The translations under genes were made by a program, and so were the position numbers. This document shows, piece after piece, positions 21,256-28,105 of a stretch of DNA of 33,982 bases. The notes under the pieces are model-generated. The model was not told where the DNA came from, did not search any database, and was given only the letters and a program-made list of their open reading frames with translations. Source of the stretch: a virus. The first letter of the stretch is position 1. Every line of letters begins with the position of its first letter. The stretch is from the IMG/VR virus record IMGVR_UViG_3300003690_000236, positions 1-33,982 of that record; one strand, given 5' to 3'.

Positions 21256-21509
21256 ATAAACAGGCGGTAGACGATTACAGAGATCGAATGGATACTCGGC
21301 TTGAAGAATTGACGCTGATGAATGCACAGCAAAATTCAGATATTCATTATGTTAAAGATATTGTTGACGATATTAAAGGTTTAGTTAAGGAACAAAACGG
21401 TAGGGTCAGAAAAAACGAAACGTCTATTGCAAGAATTCAGGGCATTGGTTCTATTATGTCTATTGTTTTGGCAAGTTTTATAGGTTGGTTATTTAAAATC
21501 AGGAGTTAA
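21252..21509 (+). CDS. Coiled-coil protein with C-terminal membrane span (85 aa)
   Basis: The first 60 residues are a charged coiled coil (DYRDRMDTRLEELTLMNAQ...); residues 62-82 form a C-terminal hydrophobic span (IQGIGSIMSIVLASFIGWLF). The reversed order relative to its two neighbours makes an antiparallel pair plausible. ATGA overlap at its start. Phage proteins with this tail-anchor layout near endolysins are often annotated as holin-like. Confidence 0.65.
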   Translation: MNKQAVDDYRDRMDTRLEELTLMNAQQNSDIHYVKDIVDDIKGLVKEQNGRVRKNETSIARIQGIGSIMSIVLASFIGWLFKIRS

Positions 21510-21510
21510 T

Positions 21511-21762
21511 ATGAATATATTAAAATCACTAGTTAATGTGAATATAATAAAATCAGTAGTTGGCTATTTTGTTGGAGAAGATAGCAAAAAAAGACAAATG
21601 GGTCTGGGTGCGGCATTTGCGTTTTCGGGGGCATATTTTATGGATTACATTTCCCTCGAAATGTATGAGGCTTGTATGCCTTTCGTTGTGCTTTGGACGG
21701 GTGCGGCTTTTTCAGCAAAGATTAGTAAACTTTCTAATGCAGTTAAGGATGCTAAAAAATAA
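21511..21762 (+). CDS. Holin-like membrane protein (83 aa)
   Basis: Two hydrophobic stretches (about 30-47 GLGAAFAFSGAYFMDYI and 54-70 CMPFVVLWTGAAFSAKI) with a basic N-terminal helix and a basic C-terminus: a two-span class II holin topology. It directly precedes the peptidase gene, sharing TAATG. Best holin candidate of the four small membrane genes. Confidence 0.65.
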   Translation: MNILKSLVNVNIIKSVVGYFVGEDSKKRQMGLGAAFAFSGAYFMDYISLEMYEACMPFVVLWTGAAFSAKISKLSNAVKDAKK

Positions 21763-22154
21763 TGCCGAGGTTTGGTAAAACAAGTAATTCGAGACTCGTA
21801 ACGTGCGACATGCGATTACAAAAATTATTTAATGAGGTCGTGAAACACTTCGATTGCTCGATACTGGATGGACATCGTGGTAAAAAAGAACAAAACAAGG
21901 CTTACAAAGAAGGGAAAAGTAAGGTGTTTTACCCTAATGGTAAGCATAATCAGATTCCGTCTGTTGCTGTTGATGCTGTACCTTATCCGATTGATTGGAA
22001 AGACAGAGAAAGAATGACTTATTTTGCTGGTTTTGTTTTAGGCGTTGCACTGCAAATGGATTTAAATATCAGATGGGGAGGAGATTGGAACATGAACACA
22101 CAATTAAAAGACAATAATTTTGACGATCTTCCCCATTTTGAAATAAGGGAATAA
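21762..22154 (+). CDS. Endolysin, M15-type L-alanyl-D-glutamate / D-Ala-D-Ala peptidase
   Basis: 130 residues matching the phage M15 peptidase family. Zinc ligand pattern: His 62 and Asp 71 (KHNQIPSVAVDAVPYP) and His 125 (DDLPHFE), with the catalytic acid close to it; the RGKKEQNKAY and IRWGGDW (103-109) motifs are also typical of this group. It cuts the peptide stems of peptidoglycan to lyse the host. There is no signal peptide, so release needs the holin. It starts with TAATG overlap to the holin-like gene. Confidence 0.85.
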   Translation: MPRFGKTSNSRLVTCDMRLQKLFNEVVKHFDCSILDGHRGKKEQNKAYKEGKSKVFYPNGKHNQIPSVAVDAVPYPIDWKDRERMTYFAGFVLGVALQMDLNIRWGGDWNMNTQLKDNNFDDLPHFEIRE

Positions 22155-22156
22155 TT

Positions 22157-22852
22157 ATGGCTACATATGCATCAAATAGAGATTTAAAAGACGTTTTTCC
22201 AGAGGTGGATTCTTTTGATACAAAAACGCCCATATATGGATGGGTAGTACACAGCGGTTCATTATACAGAGCAGATAATTGTGGGCTGGTTACATTGCTT
22301 TTTGCAGATGGGAAGGATTTAGGAGATGCAGAGGCAAATAGTGGCGTAGTAGATGTCAATGGTGAATGGTATTACGATAGCGATATAGATGCTGTGTATT
22401 ATTATAGTTCATCAAATCCTAATGATATGCTTATGGAATCGGGTGAAGATTTTTCCACATTGAAGACACGGTTTCTTTCAAATGCTTCAAAGTATCTCGA
22501 TTCAAGATTGGATGGTAATTTACCGAGGGAACAGTTCAAGGATAAATCTGGTAATTACGATTATATAATTATTAGAACAGCAGCATTGATTGCAGCTACA
22601 TTCTTAATACGATCACAAGACCCTACCAATGAAGTAGCGTCTGCCATGTGGGAAGAAATAAATGGAAATATTGATAGTCTAAACGGTGGGAATACAAAAT
22701 TGTCTTGGCAAACAACTGGTGATTCGTCAAAGGGAATTATTAGAGAAGTTTCAGTTTCAGGCGCACTGCTTATTGTCGATACAAGAGGTCGATATTCTGG
22801 AATTTATGATAGAATAAAGGTTAAAATTGGCACTGGCGGGAGCAAATTGTAA
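22157..22852 (+). CDS. Head-tail connector-like protein (Mu gp36/DUF1320-like), 3' end frame-disrupted
   Basis: 231 residues. It starts MATYASNRDLKDVFPEVDSF, the YAxxxDL opening of gp36-type connectors, has FLSNASKYLDSRLDGNLPRE (a helix ending in xDSRL..LP) and ALIAATFLIRSQDPTNEVA, as in that family. The C-terminal strand DTRGRYSGIYDRIKVKIGTGG then meets a stop at 22852, while the overlapping -1 frame carries a protein-like continuation (22825-23040). Expected role: joining head to tail. It follows the endolysin by two bases, with GGGAA before its ATG. Confidence 0.7.
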   Translation: MATYASNRDLKDVFPEVDSFDTKTPIYGWVVHSGSLYRADNCGLVTLLFADGKDLGDAEANSGVVDVNGEWYYDSDIDAVYYYSSSNPNDMLMESGEDFSTLKTRFLSNASKYLDSRLDGNLPREQFKDKSGNYDYIIIRTAALIAATFLIRSQDPTNEVASAMWEEINGNIDSLNGGNTKLSWQTTGDSSKGIIREVSVSGALLIVDTRGRYSGIYDRIKVKIGTGGSKL

Positions 22853-23040
22853 CCAATGAAATTATAAATGGACAGTATCAGTCAATCGGGAATGGGCTTG
22901 AGATTAGGTTTCAGGGAAGCGCAGATAGCAGTTCCGCTACTGCAAATGACGAATGGGAAATTGAAGTGTCGGGAAGGCTGGAGGAGGTTGATAATTCTTC
23001 ATCTATTCGCTCTACTAGGGCTTCGAGATTATATGCTTAA
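22825..23040 (+). pseudogene. Detached 3' coding segment of the connector gene, in -1 frame
   Basis: This frame has no start codon or ribosome site but reads as a well-formed protein: EQIVTNEIINGQYQSIGNGL, EIRFQGSADSSSATANDEWE, then IEVSGRLEEVDNSSSIRSTR and ends RLYA. It overlaps the 3' end of the connector frame by 28 bases and would extend it after KIGTGG by a -1 shift. The other frame here (65 codons from 22868) has no such character. Either a one-base error or real lesion separates the two, or the extension is made by frameshifting. Confidence 0.6.
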
Positions 23041-23085
23041 AAAGCGGTTGATGATAATAAAATAATTAGCGAATTGGAATGAATA

Positions 23086-23517
23086 ATGGCGATTACGTTT
23101 ACCAATGTATTCAAGGATAAAATTCTTGATACCATTCGTTCTTTTTTGAATGAAAAATTCGCCAGTGCTATTTCCGTTTATACAGGCGATTTTAAGAATA
23201 TGGGGAATCAATCCATAAGGATTACGCCTGTCGGAAATGAGCTTGTTAGTTATACAACGACTGGAGAAGTTAGAGAATACTCCGTTGAAATTGCTTATTA
23301 TTTAAAAGAAAAAGCTGTTAAGGGTGATTTTTGGGCGCATTTTTTGCTACAAATATCCATTATTGAGAATCTGTTTGATGACAATACAAGCAATACATAT
23401 TTTAATGGCAAATTGGCAAGCATGGTCATAAACGATAAAAACGAAGAAGAAGCGATTGACGGGTTAAATGTTGTCAAATGGGATTTTAACGCAATGTATG
23501 TAAACAATGTATCTTAA
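23086..23517 (+). CDS. Tail completion / terminator-like protein, copy A (143 aa)
   Basis: Starts MAITFTNVFKDKILDTIRSFLNEKF, has FKNMGNQSIRITPVGNELV, a long EIAYYLKEKAVK strand-helix and ends NVVKWDFNAMYVNNVS. The layout (N-terminal helix, beta-rich core, C-terminal W-containing strand) and its site between connector and tail tube fit a tail terminator that caps the tail tube at the neck. It is about two thirds identical to the next gene (23587-24096). GGAATG precedes the ATG. Confidence 0.65.
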   Translation: MAITFTNVFKDKILDTIRSFLNEKFASAISVYTGDFKNMGNQSIRITPVGNELVSYTTTGEVREYSVEIAYYLKEKAVKGDFWAHFLLQISIIENLFDDNTSNTYFNGKLASMVINDKNEEEAIDGLNVVKWDFNAMYVNNVS

Positions 23518-23586
23518 TCTAAACAATTGCACCTTCAATAAGCGGTTGTAACACATATAAGACATTTTGCAAATTAAAAACAGATA

Positions 23587-24096
23587 ATGGCAACTTCGTT
23601 TCAAGGCTATCAATGGGAAAACATGAATGTGGTTTTCCAGAACGAGCTTCGCAATTGGGAATATTTCGTTCAGGAAACAAACGTTTTTCAAGAAAAGATT
23701 ATTGATACAATAGGAACTTTTCTTAATAATGAATTTGCTGGAACAATGGCGGTTTATACTGGCTATTTTAAAAATATGGGAAATCAGTCAATAAGGCTTA
23801 CCCCAATTGGCAATGAACTTGTTGATAAATTATCAACTGGAGAAATTAGAGAATATGCTCTAGAGATTGCATATTCCTTTAAGGAAAAAGCTATTAAAAG
23901 AGATACTTGGGAACATATACTGCGCCAAGTATCTCGAATAGAAAGTCTCTTTAGTGACAATTTGAACAATACCTACTTCAACGGAAGACTTGATAGCATG
24001 GTTATCAATGACAAGACCGAAGAAGAGAAAGAGACAGAAGGTTTAAATGTTGTTAAATGGGATTTTAGAGCGATGTTTTTAAGTAACGTATCTTAA
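23587..24096 (+). CDS. Tail completion / terminator-like protein, copy B, paralogue with N-terminal extension (169 aa)
   Basis: From NVF (residue 32) onward it aligns with copy A over its full length: YTGYFKNMGNQSIRLTPIGN, EIAYSFKEKAIK, NTYFNGRLDSMVINDK and GLNVVKWDF are almost the same. By my hand alignment roughly 92 of 136 positions match. The first 31 residues are extra. Upstream bases of both copies share AAGCGGTTG, so the duplicated unit includes leader DNA. No clear ribosome site at 23587. Two neck paralogues could occupy different layers, or one may be redundant. Confidence 0.65.
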   Translation: MATSFQGYQWENMNVVFQNELRNWEYFVQETNVFQEKIIDTIGTFLNNEFAGTMAVYTGYFKNMGNQSIRLTPIGNELVDKLSTGEIREYALEIAYSFKEKAIKRDTWEHILRQVSRIESLFSDNLNNTYFNGRLDSMVINDKTEEEKETEGLNVVKWDFRAMFLSNVS

Positions 24097-24118
24097 AGAA
24101 CGAAAGTAGGAATAGGAT

Positions 24119-24244
24119 ATGAAGGTCAAATTAAAAGACAGTAGTACAAGTTTGCCCAATTGCTGGAAGTCGTGTGGAGCGAGTTTTGAGGATTGGCAAA
24201 AATTAAGTCAGGGAAAAGAAGTTGAATTAAAATCTGCTAAATAA
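24119..24244 (+). CDS. Small hypothetical protein before tail tube (41 aa)
   Basis: ATG 24119 with AGGA upstream; product starts MKVKLKDSSTSLPNCWKSC and ends EVELKSAK. Its TAA shares one base with the tail-tube ATG (TAATG). Very short proteins beginning VKLKDxxxS occur in front of tail tube genes in other phages; role unknown. Confidence 0.6.
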   Translation: MKVKLKDSSTSLPNCWKSCGASFEDWQKLSQGKEVELKSAK

Positions 24245-25248
24245 TGGCAACAGTAGCACATGCGTTCTCTCCTAAAGAGTTTAAATGTTTCATCATATCT
24301 GATTCTTCCAGCAGTGCGGGGACATCAGGCATACATGCGACAAATATGTTGCAATTAGATGTCGATTCAGTCGGTTATCCATCACTTAACGTAACACAAG
24401 TATTAGATGTTAGAAGTGGCGTAGGAAATACTTTTAAGGATGAGGACTTTTTACAAGATAACAAAATGAGAGTAGTAGAGTTAAGTTTATCAGGCACATT
24501 ACACGATGATGTAGGACATAGATTACTCATAGCTAATATTTGTGGCGCTGCACAAGCAGATGATACAAACCAAACGATTGCAGCTGGACATAAAATAGTA
24601 GCACAAAAATATGGGGCAACAGTAACAAACAACGCCTCATCATTAACTGTAATTATTCAACCATCGGATGTTACTAATCAAACAGGTTTAGAGTTTCCCG
24701 GCATGGTTGTAACTAATTTCGCAATTTCGGCTGATAGTGGAACAGAAGGTGGTAGATATAAATTTTCTGCTACTCTCCAATCGGGGAAAGTTCCTGATGT
24801 CGCTTCTACTGCTGCTGCAGGAAGTACCGTCTATGCAAATACTACAACTTCAGTTTTATCTGCTGCAAGTGGAGTTAAAGTTTATGCTACTGATGCAGTG
24901 CTGAGTAGCTTTACTACCACGATTGATTATCCTGCTGTATTTACAGGAATTACATCTACAGGCTATGAAGTAGTAAGCAGAGGTGCTGAATGTTCTGTAA
25001 CTCACGAATGTCAAGTTAAGTATGATGGAGCAACTAAAGGGTTAGTGAATTCATTTGATGGTCAAACCGCTGCAATGGCAGAAAACTCATTTATTATTGT
25101 AAATAATGGAAAATTTGGTGTAGATACAGCTAATGCTGTCTTGACCAATGTGGCATATTCAGAAGGCGATATAATGATGCTTGATGTTTCGTTTAAAGCT
25201 GTTGATGACGGTTCAGATGATTTGCTTATAATTGATATAAGCGATTAA
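24244..25248 (+). CDS. Major tail tube protein
   Basis: 334 residues, low-charge, rich in Ser, Thr, Val and Asp. It contains QLDVDSVGYPSLNVTQVLDV near residue 37, LSGTLHDDVGHRLLI, PGMVVTNFAISADSGTEGG, and a repeated beta pattern. Its place before the two small chaperone frames and the tape measure gene is the standard siphovirus order. Forms the hexameric tail tube. Assignment depends on order and composition more than on a diagnostic motif. Confidence 0.75.
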   Translation: MATVAHAFSPKEFKCFIISDSSSSAGTSGIHATNMLQLDVDSVGYPSLNVTQVLDVRSGVGNTFKDEDFLQDNKMRVVELSLSGTLHDDVGHRLLIANICGAAQADDTNQTIAAGHKIVAQKYGATVTNNASSLTVIIQPSDVTNQTGLEFPGMVVTNFAISADSGTEGGRYKFSATLQSGKVPDVASTAAAGSTVYANTTTSVLSAASGVKVYATDAVLSSFTTTIDYPAVFTGITSTGYEVVSRGAECSVTHECQVKYDGATKGLVNSFDGQTAAMAENSFIIVNNGKFGVDTANAVLTNVAYSEGDIMMLDVSFKAVDDGSDDLLIIDISD

Positions 25249-25266
25249 TAAATAAAAGGAGAACAA

Positions 25267-25545
25267 ATGAAAGAGGTAAAACTTGCTTCTGGTAAAAAAG
25301 CAAAAGTAATGGAGATGTCAGTTGATGATATTGATTATTGTAATGATATTCCTATTATCACATACGATGAAAGCAATAATGCTGTAATCAGAAATCTTTC
25401 AAAAACAAGAACGGCTTGGTTAAGAAAAGGTGTTGATAAATGTGATGATAAATTTATTAAATCGCTCACCGAGGAAGAAAAAACCGAGTTATCATTGAAA
25501 GTGCAGGAATGTCAAGAGCTGGGGGAAGAGAATCCCTCACGTTAG
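25267..25545 (+). CDS. Tail assembly chaperone, first frame (gpG-like)
   Basis: 92 residues, starting KEVKLASGKKAKVMEMSVDDIDYC, preceded by AAAGGAG. Highly charged, with short helix at the end (EEKTELSLKVQECQEL). Position between tail tube and tape measure marks it as the gpG-type chaperone that binds the tape measure and recruits tube subunits. Its last 37 bases overlap the next frame in the -1 register and contain CTGGGGGAA, a possible slip site. Confidence 0.7.
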   Translation: MKEVKLASGKKAKVMEMSVDDIDYCNDIPIITYDESNNAVIRNLSKTRTAWLRKGVDKCDDKFIKSLTEEEKTELSLKVQECQELGEENPSR

Positions 25546-25985
25546 CGCTTAATGTCTTAATTGATACAAGATGTGAGGGTTGCCTATTTCATAACTTTCC
25601 CTACGAAGCGAAATTACCAATTATGGAAAACGGCAAATACAAGACAAGAGAATTCACATCCAAAGATGATATTTGGGATGTGATAGACCTTCTCATAGAA
25701 GAAGCAGAGTCCTTTAATAAAGACAGGGGCAATCGTTTTGATGTGTTCGAATCCATCAAAGTGCAATTGCCCTTTTTTGCTTGTTCAAATGTTTTCCTCA
25801 ATCAATTCCATCAAAATGATATATCAAGATATGCGTATTGTGAAAAATTTAATGTACCTGCATACAATGGTTCATATGGAGAACAGCCTTATCTGTGGAT
25901 ACAGAAATCATTTATTATAGCAAATTATATAGCAAAGAAACAGAATAAAAAATTAGAGAAAGATTATGGCAAACATAAAAAGTGA
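25509..25985 (+). CDS. Tail assembly chaperone, second frame (gpT-like), probably reached by -1 frameshift
   Basis: 158 residues from an ATG that has no usable ribosome site. In the -1 frame from CTGGGGG the protein reads GRESLTLALNVLIDTRCEGC, then FTSKDDIWDVIDLLIEEAES and SFIIANYIAKKQNKK. A G-T fusion made by -1 slippage is the standard arrangement in siphoviruses, where G and G-T act in a fixed ratio. The 3' end overlaps the tape measure start by 20 bases. Confidence 0.65.
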   Translation: MSRAGGRESLTLALNVLIDTRCEGCLFHNFPYEAKLPIMENGKYKTREFTSKDDIWDVIDLLIEEAESFNKDRGNRFDVFESIKVQLPFFACSNVFLNQFHQNDISRYAYCEKFNVPAYNGSYGEQPYLWIQKSFIIANYIAKKQNKKLEKDYGKHKK

Positions 25986-27942
25986 AATAAAAATTAGATT
26001 TACATCGGAGGGCGATAAGAGGGTTATTAGGTCTACAAAGGAATATGCAAAAGGATTGGGTGGAGTTGAAAAAGCCACAAGGAGAAAAATCGCCACAGAC
26101 AAGGCGCATTTAGACTCAATCCGTAGGCTTAACGCACAGCTAAAGGCACAGGGCGGAACTATGAAGGGTGCTGGGATTAGCTCTAAGCTCTATACACAGG
26201 CACTTCAGGGCAATCGTGTTGCAATGGAAAAGATTCGTGTTGCCACAAAAAATTATACAACCCAACTACATAGGAAAAATAGGACTCTTTTACAAACAGA
26301 GCATAGCACAAGAATACTCGGTGGCTCGTTTGCTGTATTACGTTCACGATTACTATTAGCGTCGTTTGCTGGTAGTATTTTTGCAATGACAATCGGCAAA
26401 CTTGCCAACCTGTTGGGCGAGCAGGAAAAAGCAGAGAAAAAGTTAGAAACAGCATTAGGCAGGAGGTCAAAGACTCTTTTGGCGTTTGCATCTGCACAGC
26501 AAAAGGTAACTACTTTTGGAGATGAGGAGACTATTACAGCGATGTCTCTCGTCGGTGCATATACTGAAAATGAAAAAGCTATTGCAAGGCTAACAGAAGC
26601 ATCAATGGATTTAGCCGTAGCCAAAGGTATAGATTTAAATAGTGCAGTTGATTTAGTCTCTAAAAGCGTTTTTAGCTCGACCAATGCCCTGTCAAGATAT
26701 GGGGTTGTAATAGAAGGGTCAACTGGTTCAACGCAGAGACTGGAAAGCGCTGTAAAAAATATTTCTGATCTATATGGAGGTCAGGCAAAGGCAAATGCTG
26801 AAACATTTCTTGGCTCTATTCTTCAGCTTGGTAATTCGGCTGGTGACCTCGGTGAAAAGTTTGGTGCTATAGTTGCCCCAGCCATTGCTCTTTCAGCCAA
26901 ATCCTTAAAATCGTTTGCCGATAGTATTGATGCTGAAGAAATAAAAGCATACGGTACAGCCGTTATGGGTGTTGGACTTGCGTGGTTAGCGTTTACCAAA
27001 GGTGCTCTAATTGCACAGAAGGCAATGCTTCTTCTTAATAAAGTATCAAGAAAAAATATAATGATTTTTGGCGCTATGGTTGCGATTGGTGCAGCAATAG
27101 ATAAATTTAATCTATTCGCAGACAGCACGTCTGATTTAAGTGATGAGATGAAAGACCTTGAGGGAGCTATTGACGATATGATGAACAAGGGCAAGGACTC
27201 TTTATCCTTAACTCAAAAACTTGCCATGTCAAATGTGCTTTTAGAACAGTCTTATAAGAAGTCGGCTCACTCCATATTAAACCTGTTTGATATAAGTAAA
27301 GATAGTTCGCCGATGGATATTTTTACAGAAGAAAGAGAGATACGCCAAGAAGAATTTAGACAGGCACTTGAAAGACATAATGTTACTGCCGAAGAATATG
27401 GTCTTGGATTAGTAACGAATAAAGAAGCATTAATTGAATTAAATGCTATCACTATAAAGGGCGCAGAGGCTGCAGTAAGACAGCAAAACGCACAAATGAA
27501 GATTGTTTCAACATTTGCTGGTGCATTAAGCCAATTGAATTCTTCTGTCAAAGGCTCAGCCCTGATATCAAAAAGACTGGCACAAGTACAAGCCACAATA
27601 GATACATATGCTGCTGCAAACAAAGCATTAGCGGCATCACCGCCTCCGTTTAATTATATCGCTATGGCTGCAGTAATTGCCGCTGGATTTGTAAATGTAA
27701 AAAAAATTGAAGCACAGACGTTTGCAAAAGGCGGAGAATTTATAACAAGCAGACCAGAGATGATTATGGTTGGAGAATCTGGTAGAGAGCGTGTTAGAGT
27801 TACTCCAATAGATAGACCCCAAGAAAGAGCATTGCCAAGCGAACGGACTATAAACGTCAATATCTATGGAGGAATCGTTCAGGAAGATTATGTGAGGAAC
27901 GAACTCCTACCAGCCATAAATAAAGCACAAGCACTTGCCTAA
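25966..27942 (+). CDS. Tail tape measure protein
   Basis: 658 residues. N-terminus basic and helical (KSEIKIRFTSEGDKRVIRST); a hydrophobic stretch near residues 115-150 (LRSRLLLASFAGSIFAMTIG) and another at about 330-370; then coiled helices. The C-terminus FAKGGEFITSRPEMIMVGES, RERVRVTPIDRP is a hallmark of tape measure proteins. It sets tail length; at about 0.15 nm per residue the tail would be near 100 nm. It also may help DNA enter the cell. Ribosome site weak (GAGAA). Confidence 0.85.
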   Translation: MANIKSEIKIRFTSEGDKRVIRSTKEYAKGLGGVEKATRRKIATDKAHLDSIRRLNAQLKAQGGTMKGAGISSKLYTQALQGNRVAMEKIRVATKNYTTQLHRKNRTLLQTEHSTRILGGSFAVLRSRLLLASFAGSIFAMTIGKLANLLGEQEKAEKKLETALGRRSKTLLAFASAQQKVTTFGDEETITAMSLVGAYTENEKAIARLTEASMDLAVAKGIDLNSAVDLVSKSVFSSTNALSRYGVVIEGSTGSTQRLESAVKNISDLYGGQAKANAETFLGSILQLGNSAGDLGEKFGAIVAPAIALSAKSLKSFADSIDAEEIKAYGTAVMGVGLAWLAFTKGALIAQKAMLLLNKVSRKNIMIFGAMVAIGAAIDKFNLFADSTSDLSDEMKDLEGAIDDMMNKGKDSLSLTQKLAMSNVLLEQSYKKSAHSILNLFDISKDSSPMDIFTEEREIRQEEFRQALERHNVTAEEYGLGLVTNKEALIELNAITIKGAEAAVRQQNAQMKIVSTFAGALSQLNSSVKGSALISKRLAQVQATIDTYAAANKALAASPPPFNYIAMAAVIAAGFVNVKKIEAQTFAKGGEFITSRPEMIMVGESGRERVRVTPIDRPQERALPSERTINVNIYGGIVQEDYVRNELLPAINKAQALA

Positions 27943-28073
27943 TGCTCTCTTTTGATTCTGCCCTATCTAACGCTTTATACCCAAAAAGCACTACTTCCTT
28001 CTGGGTTCTGAAATTATACTATAACGCAGAAGGCTCTTCTGATTTAGTTGGGGAAGTCTACAGCAATCTTTAG
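27942..28073 (+). CDS. N-terminal fragment of the tail hub protein (43 aa), frame-disrupted
   Basis: ATG shares one base with the tape measure stop (TAATG), the usual coupling in this operon. The 43 codons read MLSFDSALSNALYPKSTTSF and WVLKLYYNAEGSSD, then stop at 28073. The frame two bases on reads SWGSLQQSLDFFNFTTSTGNMSVK and continues into the 28106-30175 gene. So this appears to be the true 5' end of that gene, cut off by a frame change close to 28043. Confidence 0.6.
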   Translation: MLSFDSALSNALYPKSTTSFWVLKLYYNAEGSSDLVGEVYSNL

Positions 28074-28105
28074 ACTTTTTTAATTTTACGACAAGCACTG
28101 GTAAT

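Noticed and set aside
22868-23065. 65-codon plus-strand ORF after the connector gene
   Set aside because: The overlapping frame (22825-23040) reads as natural protein and continues the connector; this one looks random and basic.
27942-28073. Independent 43-aa gene
   Set aside because: Its sequence and the following frame together form one tail-hub N-terminus; treating it as a separate gene ignores the break.
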